This document shows, piece by piece, positions 8,540 to 17,015 of a stretch of 58,530 nucleotides of DNA. Made by a program: the position numbers and the translations under genes. Origin of the DNA: Halobacteriales archaeon QH_8_64_26 (lineage in GTDB: Archaea > Halobacteriota > Halobacteria > Halobacteriales > Halococcaceae); contig PXRA01000031.1 of assembly GCA_003021725.1 (NCBI GenBank), forward strand, positions 1,039 to 59,568, in the 5' to 3' direction. How positions within the stretch are numbered: the first letter of the stretch is position 1; each line of letters opens with the position of its first letter. The notes below the pieces were generated by a model. That model made no database searches. It saw only the letters and a program-made list of their open reading frames with translations, and was not told the origin of the DNA.

Positions 8540-9427
8540 CTACGGACGGAACGACCGGGTCGAACGCGTCGTCCGGACGCCGTATTCGGCCTCCCCGACC
8601 GACCGCGGGACCTCCCCGTCGGGATAGCGCGATCGGAGGCTTCCGCGAACCGCGTCCCTGACACAGGCCCGGGCCGCTGTGCCGATCGGCGTCGCGCTTC
8701 CGGCGAAGCCCGCGCGCTCGCCCTCGGGATCACAGCCGACGACGATCGCATCGCTCGTCGTCCCCGAAAAACCCGTCAGCGCGAGCAAGGTCGCGGTCTT
8801 CGCCTCGACGCTACTCGCCAGCAGCGCCGCCAGACCCGCGTCGTCGAGCGCGCGGTCGGTGACGACCACCAGATTCACTGTTCCCGTTGGCGGGCTGTCG
8901 GTAGCACCGTCTTCGGCTCCGTCGTCGCTGCCTTCGGTGCCCTCGCTGTCGGTGCCGATAGTGCGCCGACGATCGCCGCTACCGGCCGCGTCGACAGCGT
9001 CGAAGTCGTCGTTCTCGGCGCCGACGCCGACAGGTACCGGGAGCGTCGCGGGGTTCGAGAGCCCGGCGGTAGCGATCGCGGCCACCGAAGCGCTCCAAGC
9101 ACCGCGGGCATGACGTAGCGAGAGGCCGGTCAACAGCGCCGGTCCCGGCTCGGGAAAGCTCGCATCCCGGCGTCGCTCTAGGACGTAGGCGTCGAGATCG
9201 GTGCGGGCGAAGCCGGTCGGAACGGAGCAGTTGTACGCCGCGTTAGCGACGCGAAACCCACCGCCCCGGCCCGAGGAGAGCCACCGCGTCCCCGGTCGAC
9301 GAACCCGAAGCACCTCCTCACGGACGGTCGTCTCGACGAGAGAATCGCTATCGCCCGGATGCCGATCGTCGCGGTCGCCACCGTCGGGCCTTCTCCCGGT
9401 GTCGTGTTCGTCCGTCCGATCACCCAT
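8540..9427 (-). CDS. cbiZ: Adenosylcobinamide amidohydrolase CbiZ
   Basis: 295 residues from the ATG at 9427, which overlaps the end of cobD by 8 bases (ATGGGTGA). Archaeal CbiZ cleaves the aminopropanol arm of adenosylcobinamide to give adenosylcobyric acid, letting imported corrinoids re-enter the pathway. Family segments visible are RWLSSGRGGGFRVANAAYNC, LLTGLSLRHARGAW, LVVVTDRALDDAGLA, SVEAKTATLLALTGFSGT and GSATPIGTAARACVRDAV. The middle (about residues 130-175) is a haloarchaeal acidic insert. Together with the downstream assembly genes it indicates corrinoid salvage. Confidence 0.9.
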   Translation of the reverse strand: MGDRTDEHDTGRRPDGGDRDDRHPGDSDSLVETTVREEVLRVRRPGTRWLSSGRGGGFRVANAAYNCSVPTGFARTDLDAYVLERRRDASFPEPGPALLTGLSLRHARGAWSASVAAIATAGLSNPATLPVPVGVGAENDDFDAVDAAGSGDRRRTIGTDSEGTEGSDDGAEDGATDSPPTGTVNLVVVTDRALDDAGLAALLASSVEAKTATLLALTGFSGTTSDAIVVGCDPEGERAGFAGSATPIGTAARACVRDAVRGSLRSRYPDGEVPRSVGEAEYGVRTTRSTRSFRP

Positions 9428-10460
9428 CGGCGAGGGCCTCCTCGAGAACGGCGAGCAGCCGGTCGTTTTCCTCGGGGGTGCGCACTGCGACTCTGATGTG
9501 TGAGTCGAGTCCTCGGAAAGTCCGCGCGTCCCGCAGTGCAAGCCCCCGCTCGCGGGCGGCGGCGAGGAGGCGATCGACTCCGACGTCACTCGCCCCGAGG
9601 TCACAGCACAGAAACGGGGCCGCAGACGGGAAGACGTCCAGAGCGTCGGGGAGGCGCTCGACCAGGCGAGCGCGCTCCTCCCGAACGCGTGAACGCGTTT
9701 CGCGGACGAACGCTCGATCCCGAAGACAGTGCGTGCCGACCCTGGCAGCGGGCGTCCCGAGCGCCCAGGCCCGCCGGGCGTTTCCGAGCCGTTCTCCGTA
9801 CTCGCCGGTCGCGACGGCGAAGCCCGCTCGCAGCCCTGGCAGGCCGAACAGTTTCGTGAGCGAGCGTGCGACGATCACGTTCTTCAGTGGCGACACGGAG
9901 GCAGCAAGTGAGTCGCGGTCGGTAAAGCCCAGAAAGGCCTCGTCGACGAGCACCACGGTATTGCTCTCCGCACAGCGCCTCGCGAACGCCCGGAGTGCAG
10001 CCACGTCGTACGCGCCGCCGGTCGGGTTGTTCGGCGTAGAGCAGATCGCGAGCGCGTGCCCCGCAGGATCGACCTCGAGGAGCGCGTCCTGGGGGACGAA
10101 TTCCGGCGTCGCGCCCTGTAATTCGACTTCGCGGGCGTACTCGCCGAAGCTCGGATAGGGGACGAGGACGCTGTCGCCCTTCTCGACGACGACCTCGATC
10201 GTAAGGCGGAGCGCCGCGAGCCCGCCGGGTGTCGGGACCACCTGGGAGGTCTCGCAGCCGACGTGGGCAGCGGCGGCCGTCCTGTACTCGGGATAGTCGT
10301 CCTCGGGGTAGCGCCGGGCGCGATCGAGCGCGTCGGCATAGACCTCTCCGACGTCCTCGGGAACCCGTGGATTGACGTTCGCGCTGAAATCCAGTAGCTC
10401 GAAGTCGTCGCTGCTCCCGTGGGGAACCCGGCCGACGCTTCCGGTGGCATCAGGGTTCAT
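9420..10460 (-). CDS. cobD: L-threonine-O-3-phosphate decarboxylase CobD
   Basis: A 346-residue fold-type I PLP enzyme that makes (R)-1-amino-2-propanol phosphate, the linker attached by CbiB. The N-terminus HGSSDDFELLDFSANVNPRV is typical of CobD/HisC-like proteins. ICSTPNNPTGGAYD forms part of the cofactor pocket, VLVDEAFLGF carries the PLP-pairing Asp, and the Schiff-base Lys is in ARSLTKLFGLPGLRAGF. The C-terminal arginine region is RGLDSHIRVAVRTPEEN. HisC is the nearest alternative, but the neighbours (cobY upstream, cbiZ downstream) favour CobD. A 94-base gap separates it from cobY. Confidence 0.9.
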   Translation of the reverse strand: MNPDATGSVGRVPHGSSDDFELLDFSANVNPRVPEDVGEVYADALDRARRYPEDDYPEYRTAAAAHVGCETSQVVPTPGGLAALRLTIEVVVEKGDSVLVPYPSFGEYAREVELQGATPEFVPQDALLEVDPAGHALAICSTPNNPTGGAYDVAALRAFARRCAESNTVVLVDEAFLGFTDRDSLAASVSPLKNVIVARSLTKLFGLPGLRAGFAVATGEYGERLGNARRAWALGTPAARVGTHCLRDRAFVRETRSRVREERARLVERLPDALDVFPSAAPFLCCDLGASDVGVDRLLAAARERGLALRDARTFRGLDSHIRVAVRTPEENDRLLAVLEEALADG

Positions 10461-10554
10461 CAGCGATCACCACCCGATCGAGGCGGGACTCGGCGATCCC
10501 GTGCTTTGGGTCCGGAAGTCGAGGGTCCGACGGCGGTGCTATCGACGATGGTGG

Positions 10555-11295
10555 CTACTCGCATAGTGCCTCCGCGACGACCAGGTCCGAGGGGCGGTTG
10601 ACGTTCACCGCGAGGCGGGCGTCGTAGCTCACCCAGGTCGCCTCGTTGGTCGCACCGGTTTCGGTGTCGCTTTCAGCATCGGTCGCTTCCATCGAACGGT
10701 TGCCATGGTTAGTCTTGGTGGTCGTCCCTTCGTCGCTCGCTACGACGTTGAGGCCAGTCGGGGCGAGCTCCCGACCGCCCTGCGTCCAGGTCGTGTCGGT
10801 GCTCACGCCGAGTTGTCGTTTCAGCGCCGCGGGGACGTAGACCGCGAGCGACGCTCGCGTACCCTCGGCACGGTCGAGTGCCCGATCGATCAGCGTCGAG
10901 GAGAGCAGCGCCAGATCACAGGCGACGGTGAGCACGGGAGGGGAGATGCGATCGAGCGCGTAGCCGAGATCCGGGACGTAGCCTTCACCGGGCGCGTCGA
11001 GTATCTCGACGGGGCTCGCGTCGGTCCGGTCGGCGTCAGCGTCGGGACGGCCAAGGGCGTCCCCCCTGACGTCACCGTCGGAGAGGATCGTGAGGTGACT
11101 GCGGGTTGCGGGAGTGTGTGGGGAGACGACGGGATGGATCGTCTCGACGCGGCTTCCGAGTAGTGCGGCGAGCACCCGGTCGATCATCGCTGTCCCATGG
11201 ACTTCGATTAGCGGCTTTTCGGGTAGGTCGGCGTCGGTGCCGTTCTCACCGCCGAGCCGGGTACCCCGGCCGCCACACATCAGACAAGCGTCCAC
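10555..11295 (-). CDS. cobY: Adenosylcobinamide-phosphate guanylyltransferase CobY
   Basis: A 246-residue nucleotidyltransferase that activates adenosylcobinamide phosphate with GTP; archaea use CobY in place of bacterial CobU. The N-terminus MDACLMCGGRGTRLGGE is the glycine-rich nucleotide loop, followed by the lysine in LPEKPLIEVHG and the PPVLTVACDLALLSS strand with the metal-binding Asp. The start is a GTG at 11295, overlapping cobS by 16 bases; the internal ATG at 11277 would remove the family N-terminus. Two low-complexity inserts (about 74-94 and 185-220) are rich in Asp, Glu and Thr, and are unusual for this compact family. Confidence 0.9.
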   Translation of the reverse strand: MDACLMCGGRGTRLGGENGTDADLPEKPLIEVHGTAMIDRVLAALLGSRVETIHPVVSPHTPATRSHLTILSDGDVRGDALGRPDADADRTDASPVEILDAPGEGYVPDLGYALDRISPPVLTVACDLALLSSTLIDRALDRAEGTRASLAVYVPAALKRQLGVSTDTTWTQGGRELAPTGLNVVASDEGTTTKTNHGNRSMEATDAESDTETGATNEATWVSYDARLAVNVNRPSDLVVAEALCE

Positions 11296-12080
11296 ACTAC
11301 CACCCCCGCGTGGATCCCGACTACGCGTCCGAGTTCGTTCGTCGCGCCGAGCACGTCGCCGGTGACACCGCCCAGTTCTCGACGCGACCAGGCGAGCAAG
11401 GCGAGCGCGACCGTCGGGCCCGCGAGCAGCGCCGCGAGCAGCGCCGGCCCGCCGCGGATCGGTGCGAGGAAGAGCACGGGAACGGCGGCCGTCGCGACCG
11501 GGACGGCAGAGCGCCAGTCCGAACTGTCGACCAACTGGGAGCCGAGGCCCTCGTGGGCAGCCTCGCCGAAACAGACGAGCGTCGCCATCCCGGTCTTCGC
11601 ACTCACCTCCGCACAGAGCGCCACCGCGAAGGGGATCGCCGGACCGACACCGGCACTCACGAGCCCGAACGCGCCGAACGCGAGCGCGACGACGACTACC
11701 GAGACCGCGAGCGTGCCAGCCGCACCAGTCGTTGCATCGGCCATGACTTCGAGCCGCTCCTCGGAGGTGCCGTGAATCGCCGCCCCGTCGGCTAGGTCAG
11801 CCAACCCGTCGACGTGACCGATCCCGGTGAGGAGATAGACGAGAGCGACGTAGAGGACAGCGGCGGTCAAAAGCGGCACGCCGATCCCCAGGAAAGCGGT
11901 GACGGGCGCGCCGATGAGCAGGAAGGGAAAGGCGACGATCGCGCCGATCACGTAGCCCGCCAGCGGGAACGTAAGCGGTGCCCGTCGGAAGGCGTCCCAG
12001 GCGGCCTCCGAGCGGCCGACGGGCAGCCGGGAGAGCGCGCCGAGCGCACCGCTGAGCGCGGTCAGGACCACGGTAGCCAC
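11280..12080 (-). CDS. cobS: Adenosylcobinamide-GDP ribazoletransferase CobS
   Basis: A 266-residue integral membrane enzyme that joins the activated corrinoid with alpha-ribazole or its phosphate, the last joining step of the pathway. Several hydrophobic segments are visible, and the conserved active-site segment TGIGHVDGLADLADG at about residues 88-102 includes the DGLADxxDG metal-binding motif. The start is a GTG at 12080 that overlaps cbiB by 19 bases, so the two are probably translationally coupled. Close packing with cbiB and cobY supports a membrane-linked assembly complex. Confidence 0.94.
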   Translation of the reverse strand: MATVVLTALSGALGALSRLPVGRSEAAWDAFRRAPLTFPLAGYVIGAIVAFPFLLIGAPVTAFLGIGVPLLTAAVLYVALVYLLTGIGHVDGLADLADGAAIHGTSEERLEVMADATTGAAGTLAVSVVVVALAFGAFGLVSAGVGPAIPFAVALCAEVSAKTGMATLVCFGEAAHEGLGSQLVDSSDWRSAVPVATAAVPVLFLAPIRGGPALLAALLAGPTVALALLAWSRRELGGVTGDVLGATNELGRVVGIHAGVVVWTLV

Positions 12081-13180
12081 CCCCGAAGAAGCGTTCGACT
12101 ACGGGCGAACCACCCCGCTACGGACGATCGTACCGGTCGCGACGATTCGTGCCGATCGTCTCGTGAGGCGTCGTGTCGATCGGCCGACGAGGGCGATCGG
12201 CCGTCTCCCATCCCCGGGACGAGCGCGACGACCGAGCACGCGGCGAGCACTGCCAGCAGGGCGGCGCGATCGACGATGGTGATGCCGGCGTTCGCCTCGT
12301 CGGGCGTCGGAAACTCCCTGGAGGCACCGAGCACGTAGGCACCGGGTTTTTCGAGGCGAACGTCGAGCAGTGCGGCGAGCGTCGCCATCGGCCATCCGGC
12401 GTTCGGCGAGGAGGGCTCGTCCGCCCACGCGGCCGCCCGGTGGAGTGCGGTCGGGTCGCCGGCGGCGAGCGCGAGGGAGACGGCGGTGAGGCGGGCTGGC
12501 ACCCACATAACGAGATCGTCGAGGCGAGCGGGTGCCCAGCCGGTGGGGACGGATCGGTAGCCGAGCATCGAGTCCATCGTGTTCACCGCCTTGATCCAGG
12601 CAGTCGCCCCTGCCGCCGCGGGCAGCGAGCGTGGGGCGAGAAGCGCGAAAGCGAGTAACGGGGCGAGGAGGCCATCGGAGAAGTTTTCGCTCGCCGACTC
12701 GACGGCGGCGCTTCTGACCTGTTCGGGCGATAGCTCGGAGCTGTCGCGGCCGGCGAGCGCTCGCAACTCCCGACGGGCTCGTGGGAGGTCGCGCTCGGAG
12801 TCGGCGACGACCGCACGCGCGGTGTCGGTCAGCATCCGGCGACTAGTCGTCGCGAAGAGCACGCCAGCGGCGACGAGCGTCCCAGGTAGCGGTGAGCGGT
12901 TGCCAGCAGCGGTATCGGCAGTGGTGGAAGGAACGGAGCGACGATCGGCCGTCCCGACCGCGCTGGCAGCGACGCCGGCGGCCGCGATCGGAAGCGCGGC
13001 GGCCGCGCATGCGCCGACCGCGCGGGGAAAGCGCCACTCGCGGTCGATCGGGGCGAGAAGGCGGCCGAACAGCGCCACCGGATGGGTTCGAGCAGGAGGT
13101 TCGGCGACGAGGGCATCGAGCGCGAACGCGAGTGCAATCGCCCCGCCAGCGCGGTACCCGGTCGCGTCGAGCGAGCTCAT
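12062..13180 (-). CDS. cbiB: Adenosylcobinamide-phosphate synthase CbiB
   Basis: A 372-residue membrane protein that attaches aminopropanol phosphate (from CobD) to adenosylcobyric acid. Family features are the N-terminal ALDALVAEPPARTHPVALFG, the central LRALAGRDSSELSPEQVRSA followed by VESASENFSDGLLAPLLAF, and AWIKAVNTMDSMLGYRS. The C-terminus extends past the usual end with a Ser/Arg/Asp-rich tail of about 50 residues. The ATG at 13180 overlaps the stop of the HAD gene (ATGA), showing tight coupling. Confidence 0.94.
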   Translation of the reverse strand: MSSLDATGYRAGGAIALAFALDALVAEPPARTHPVALFGRLLAPIDREWRFPRAVGACAAAALPIAAAGVAASAVGTADRRSVPSTTADTAAGNRSPLPGTLVAAGVLFATTSRRMLTDTARAVVADSERDLPRARRELRALAGRDSSELSPEQVRSAAVESASENFSDGLLAPLLAFALLAPRSLPAAAGATAWIKAVNTMDSMLGYRSVPTGWAPARLDDLVMWVPARLTAVSLALAAGDPTALHRAAAWADEPSSPNAGWPMATLAALLDVRLEKPGAYVLGASREFPTPDEANAGITIVDRAALLAVLAACSVVALVPGMGDGRSPSSADRHDASRDDRHESSRPVRSSVAGWFARSRTLLRGWLPWS

Positions 13181-13809
13181 ACTCCCCTCGCCTCCAAGTA
13201 CGTAGGAAACTCGGCGAGCGGGACGTCTCCCAGGAGCACGGCCATCGCGCCGACGTCGCTCGCACCGCCATCGTCGTGGGGGTCGTCGCCGACATGGGTG
13301 AGATCGGCGACCGAGACGTCGAGATCCGAAACGATCGCCCGGAAGGCCCGTTCGTGGGGCTTGCGCCAGCCGAGATCGACGCTCGAAACCACTGCGTCGA
13401 ATCGCTGGGTATCGATCGCCGATCGCTCCAGGGTTCGTTCGACGAGTCCGGAGACACTACAGTTCGAAAGCACGCCGACCGAGCCACGGGCACCAGCGGC
13501 GGCCACCGCTTCGAGGGCACCGTCGCGGGTCGCGACCGGTCGGTCGAAGGCGGCGAGCACCGCGCTCTCGATCGCCTTCCTTTCGGGGTGGACGTCGCGG
13601 CTCGCAAGCGCGCGGGCGGCGTAGGTCGAGATCGAGACCTCCTCGCCCTCGGCAGCGTCGATCGCGGCGGCGGCCTCGCGGCCGGCGGTTTCCCAGTCCG
13701 CGGGCACCGGAACGTCCCGGGCATCGAGTTCCGCGGCGATCGCCCCTGGGGTATCCTCGGGCCGGGGAACCGAGACGAGCGTATCGAAGAGGTCGAAGGA
13801 GACGGCCAC
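13177..13809 (-). CDS. HAD-family phosphatase leading the cob operon
   Basis: A 210-residue haloacid dehalogenase-superfamily hydrolase starting with GTG at 13809. Motif I is FDLFDTLVSV near the N-terminus (nucleophile Asp and acid/base Asp), motif II is SNCSVSG, the lysine motif lies in GWRKPHERAF, and motif IV is VGDDPHDDGGA. A cap domain occupies about residues 20-90. It overlaps cbiB by four bases and is the first gene of the cobalamin operon. No CobC or CobZ alpha-ribazole phosphatase is seen in the window, so this enzyme is a candidate for that step; this is inference from context. Confidence 0.88.
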   Translation of the reverse strand: MAVSFDLFDTLVSVPRPEDTPGAIAAELDARDVPVPADWETAGREAAAAIDAAEGEEVSISTYAARALASRDVHPERKAIESAVLAAFDRPVATRDGALEAVAAAGARGSVGVLSNCSVSGLVERTLERSAIDTQRFDAVVSSVDLGWRKPHERAFRAIVSDLDVSVADLTHVGDDPHDDGGASDVGAMAVLLGDVPLAEFPTYLEARGV

Positions 13810-13896
13810 AGTGAGGAAAGAGGGAGTGTGAGGGTAAAGAGGTTGGTCATGCCGGCACCTTCTGGACCGGAAAACCGAGGGCTCGGAGACCGTCGG

Positions 13897-15093
13897 CTAC
13901 TCGCGACCGACGACGTTCGACTCGATGTCGCGGGGATAGTAGGTGAGCGCCTCGGTGCCCTCCTCGGTCACCAGCACGGTATCGGAGTGGCGATAGCCCT
14001 CCGTCTCGGTGTAGAGTCCGGGCTCGATCGTATAGATCTGGCCGGGAGCGATCTCGGCGTCGCCCTCCCGGCCGTATTCGGTGACCTGTGCCTCCCAGCC
14101 TCGATCGAGGTAGGGCGGCTCGTGGGCTCCGAGGCCGATGTTGTGCCCGACGTGGTGTCGCAGGAGATCGGCAACTCCCTGCTCCTCGGCGTAGGAAACG
14201 ACCGCTTCGTCGATCTCGCTCACTGAGACGCCAGGGGCGATGGCGTCGATAGCGATTCCCTGTAACTCGGTCATCAACTCGAAGTAGTAGGCCTGCTCGT
14301 CGGAGTACTCCCGGACGAACATCGTCCGTTCGAGTTCGGAAAAGTAGCCATCGACGTTCGCCGTCGCGCCGGTGATCAGGACATCACCCGGCGAGAGACG
14401 TTCGTTAGGGGTGTGGCCATGCGGCAGGGCGGTCTCCTCGCCCGAGATGTACCCCGCGTGTACCGGGCCACCGCCCCGGGTCCTGACGGCATAGCGCTCG
14501 CCGAGCGTATCGAGCATCGTCCGGGAGGCTTCCATCGAGGCGCGCTGACTCACCGTCACCGGGTGTGCGCCGACCGCGGTGTGATCGGCGAGGTAGCGAT
14601 GACCGAGGTTCGCCCACCGGGCCGAGTCGCGAACGAGGTCGATCTCGCTTGCCGATTTCTCCCAGCGCAGCCGCGAGACCCACGCTTGGGTTTCGACCGG
14701 GAGGAAGTCCGAAAGCGAGGGCCCTTCGTAGCCCATCACGCCCGGCGCGCCGTCGGCGTCGGCGGCGACCGTCTCGGCGTTCAGCTCTTCCAGCATCTCC
14801 ACGGCGACCTCGATCGGGTTCCCGCCGGGATAGTCGAAGTAGGAGTGTACCGCCTCGATCCGCGGGTTCGGCCCGACGCGTTCGACCTCGAGGCGCGGGA
14901 CCGTGATCGACACCCGACCAGGTGTGACGGCCAGACAGACCGGTCGCTCAGTCTGGATGTGGTGAAAGCCGGTGAGGTACTCGATGGCCGTCGCGCCGAA
15001 AAAGACCGCAACGTCGGTATCGCTGTCGGCGAGACGGTCGCGGACGGCGGCGAGGCGGTCGTCGAACTCGCTGTCGGGAACGCGGGTCGTCAT
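13897..15093 (-). CDS. M24-fold (Xaa-Pro peptidase/creatinase-like) hydrolase
   Basis: 398 residues from the ATG at 15093 (MTTRVPDSEF); a longer upstream frame has no support. It has the two-domain layout of M24B proteins: an N-terminal creatinase-like domain (AAVRDRLADSDTDVAVFFG) and a pita-bread catalytic domain. Aligned without gaps to the usual metal motif, the first Asp ligand is Gly242 and the second is Glu253. The His (HHVGHNIG) and first Glu (TIEPGLY) are kept, but the last Glu is Ser370 (GYRHSDT). The pattern resembles metal-free creatinase more than an active aminopeptidase P. The substrate is unknown. Confidence 0.85.
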   Translation of the reverse strand: MTTRVPDSEFDDRLAAVRDRLADSDTDVAVFFGATAIEYLTGFHHIQTERPVCLAVTPGRVSITVPRLEVERVGPNPRIEAVHSYFDYPGGNPIEVAVEMLEELNAETVAADADGAPGVMGYEGPSLSDFLPVETQAWVSRLRWEKSASEIDLVRDSARWANLGHRYLADHTAVGAHPVTVSQRASMEASRTMLDTLGERYAVRTRGGGPVHAGYISGEETALPHGHTPNERLSPGDVLITGATANVDGYFSELERTMFVREYSDEQAYYFELMTELQGIAIDAIAPGVSVSEIDEAVVSYAEEQGVADLLRHHVGHNIGLGAHEPPYLDRGWEAQVTEYGREGDAEIAPGQIYTIEPGLYTETEGYRHSDTVLVTEEGTEALTYYPRDIESNVVGRE

Positions 15094-15205
15094 GGTCCCG
15101 ATCGACGATCCAAGGACAAAAACCGGATGCCACGCTGCAGGGAGGGAGAAGCGCGGGAAGGCCACCACGGAACCCTCATGGGATGGCCCGACCTCGATGG
15201 GACCG

Positions 15206-16041
15206 ATGGATCACGAACGCTGGAGCGAGGCCCAGAAGCGAACGACCGTCGTCGTCGATGGCAAGGAGCTGGAGGTCGCCTACCGGGACGAAGGGAGCGG
15301 CGAGCCCGTCGTCTTCCTCCACGGGATTCCGACGTGGTCGTTTCTCTGGCGACAGGTCGTCCCGCGACTGGAAGGGGAGTTCCGGACGATCGTGCCGGAT
15401 CTCGTCGGCTACGGCAATAGCGACCGACGGGAGGGGTTCGATCGCTCGATCCGCGCCCAAGAGCAGGCGCTCGCCGGGCTCGTCGAGGAACTCGACCTCG
15501 ATCGGTTCCACGTCGTCGCTCACGACATCGGGGGGGGGCCGTCGCGCTCCGGTACGGGGCCCACACCGACGGCCGGATCGACCAGCTGGTGTGCTCGAAC
15601 GCGACCTGCTATGGCTCCTGGCCGGTCGGATATATCGCGGAGCTCGGACTTCCCCGGACGGCGGAGATGAGTCCTGAGGAATTTCGAGCGGAATTGGACG
15701 AGGCGTTCCTCGGCGGACTCGAACGGGACGAACCCGAACCCGACTGGACCGCGGGCATCGAGGCACCCTGGCTCCGAGGGAGGGCCAGCGAGCGTTCGCC
15801 CGCGCGGCGGTCGCGACCAACACCAATCACACGACCGAGATTCCCTACGGGGAGATCGACGCGGAACTGTTGTGTCTGTGGGGGGGCGGCGGACGCCGAA
15901 CAGCCGATCAAGAACGGTGAGCGGCTAATCGAGGACGTCGGCGAGGAGTGTATCGGTCTCGAGGACGCCGGCCACTGGGTGATGGAGGATCGACCGGACG
16001 CCTACACCGAACACGTCGAAGGCTTCCTCACCGACGGGTAG
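15206..16041 (+). pseudogene. Frameshifted haloalkane-dehalogenase-like alpha/beta hydrolase
   Basis: One alpha/beta hydrolase is spread over three reading frames. The start at 15206 (or ATG 15197) gives MDHERWSEAQKRT, the oxyanion region FLHGIPTWSFLW and the nucleophile elbow VVAHDIGG. A nine-G run (15530-15538) shifts the frame to ALRYGAHTDGRIDQLVCSNA. The frame shifts again near 15755-15765 to TLAPREGQRAFARAAVATNT, and a seven-G run (15880-15886) shifts it to DAEQPIKNGERLIEDVGEE with the catalytic-His region EDAGHWVMEDRPDAY. An Asp nucleophile suggests a dehalogenase or epoxide hydrolase. Two lesions in G runs make sequencing error plausible; otherwise it is a recent pseudogene. Confidence 0.8.
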
Positions 16042-16120
16042 TGGGCCAGGATACGCACATAGCACCGTTCGATCGTAGCGGGGTCGACAGTCCCCGGGGA
16101 GAGGGGATCGAAACAGGAAG

Positions 16121-16194
16121 TCCGCACTCCCCGATTTGAACGGGGGACAAGCCGATCTACAGTCGGCTGCTCTGCCAGGCTGAGCTAAGCGCGG
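16121..16194 (-). tRNA. tRNA-Tyr(GTA)
   Basis: The acceptor stem is CCGCGCT/AGTGCGG with C1-G72, the archaeal/eukaryal tyrosine identity pair, and discriminator A. The D arm starts at TAGCTCAG. The anticodon stem-loop is GCCGA-CTGTAGA-TCGGC with anticodon GTA. The T arm is CCCCG-TTCAAAT-CGGGG. No intron is visible. Confidence 0.96.
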
Positions 16195-16421
16195 ACAGCT
16201 ACAGATAGGCCGGTCGCCGGACTTAACCGTTTCCTTCGATGGATGAGAATTGAGCGTGCCGACCGTCGGACGCTCCCACTGACCCGAGTCACATGTCGGA
16301 CACCGAGTGTAGGGAAAAAAGGTTCGGCACCACGAGGGACGGCTATTGAACGGCAGCCGTCAGACGCCCGTCAGCCGGCGCGGAAGATACATACTCCTGG
16401 GAGACGAGCCGTCGGACACCG

Positions 16422-16961
16422 TTGAGCAAGATAACGTTCCGGGCCGACGACGATCTCGTCCATCGACTGGACGAGTTCGACGGCTCGAAGAGCGAGGTTA
16501 TGCGAAAGGCACTGCGCGAGTACGTCGAGGGCAGCACGGAGCGACCGCAAACCGACCGTAAACAGTCCTCAGAGGGCGATTCGAGCTTAGACGACCTCCT
16601 CGTCGAACGTGTCGATACCCTTGTCGCCGAGCGACTGTCGTCGGCGTTTGCGCCCTCACAGGCCTCCGACGTCAACGTAAACATCACGCTCGAAGACACT
16701 GAGGCCGACTCAGTAGAGGTGTCCGACGAGGAAGGGACGAGTCGTAAGACGGAGTCCGAGGGAGCCGAAGACGCATCGGACGCGGGCCGTAAGACGTGCG
16801 GACAGTGTGGCGAAAACATCGACCCAGAGCACGTTTACTGCCCGAACTGCGGCGAAAACACGAGCAAAGCGTTCTGCGAATGTGGCGAGGAGCTCCGGTC
16901 GGACTGGGCGTTCTGTCCTGCATGTGGCGCCCGAACGCCCGCTGCGGACGTGCTTGAATAA
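16422..16961 (+). CDS. cdrL: CdrL-like RHH protein with zinc ribbons
   Basis: A 179-residue regulator next to cdrS and ftsZ2. The start is TTG at 16422 ([16 protein letters not shown]), which begins the ribbon-helix-helix domain exactly. The RHH domain covers about residues 1-45, with the helix pair [14 protein letters not shown] long acidic linker follows, then four CxxC pairs in the last 60 residues (CGQCGE, CPNCGE, CECGEE and CPACGA), a double zinc ribbon. In Halobacterium and Haloferax, CdrL-type proteins act with CdrS on ftsZ2 and cell division. The symbol rests on domain layout and position. GTAAGACG occurs twice inside the coding sequence. Confidence 0.8.
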   Translation: MSKITFRADDDLVHRLDEFDGSKSEVMRKALREYVEGSTERPQTDRKQSSEGDSSLDDLLVERVDTLVAERLSSAFAPSQASDVNVNITLEDTEADSVEVSDEEGTSRKTESEGAEDASDAGRKTCGQCGENIDPEHVYCPNCGENTSKAFCECGEELRSDWAFCPACGARTPAADVLE

Positions 16962-17015
16962 CCTCGAGCGGCCACAAGGAGGTGTTTGCTGATTGTAAAC
17001 CTCTCGTATGCAAAT

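Noticed and set aside
13810-13896. Cobalamin riboswitch before the cob operon
   Set aside because: The gap before the HAD gene is only 87 bases and lacks the B12-box sequence; such riboswitches are not expected in haloarchaea.
12892-14226. A 444-residue plus-strand open frame across cbiB, the HAD gene and the M24 gene
   Set aside because: It lies opposite three well-supported genes, has no motif, and is Arg/Gly/Pro-rich as expected of a GC-rich shadow frame.
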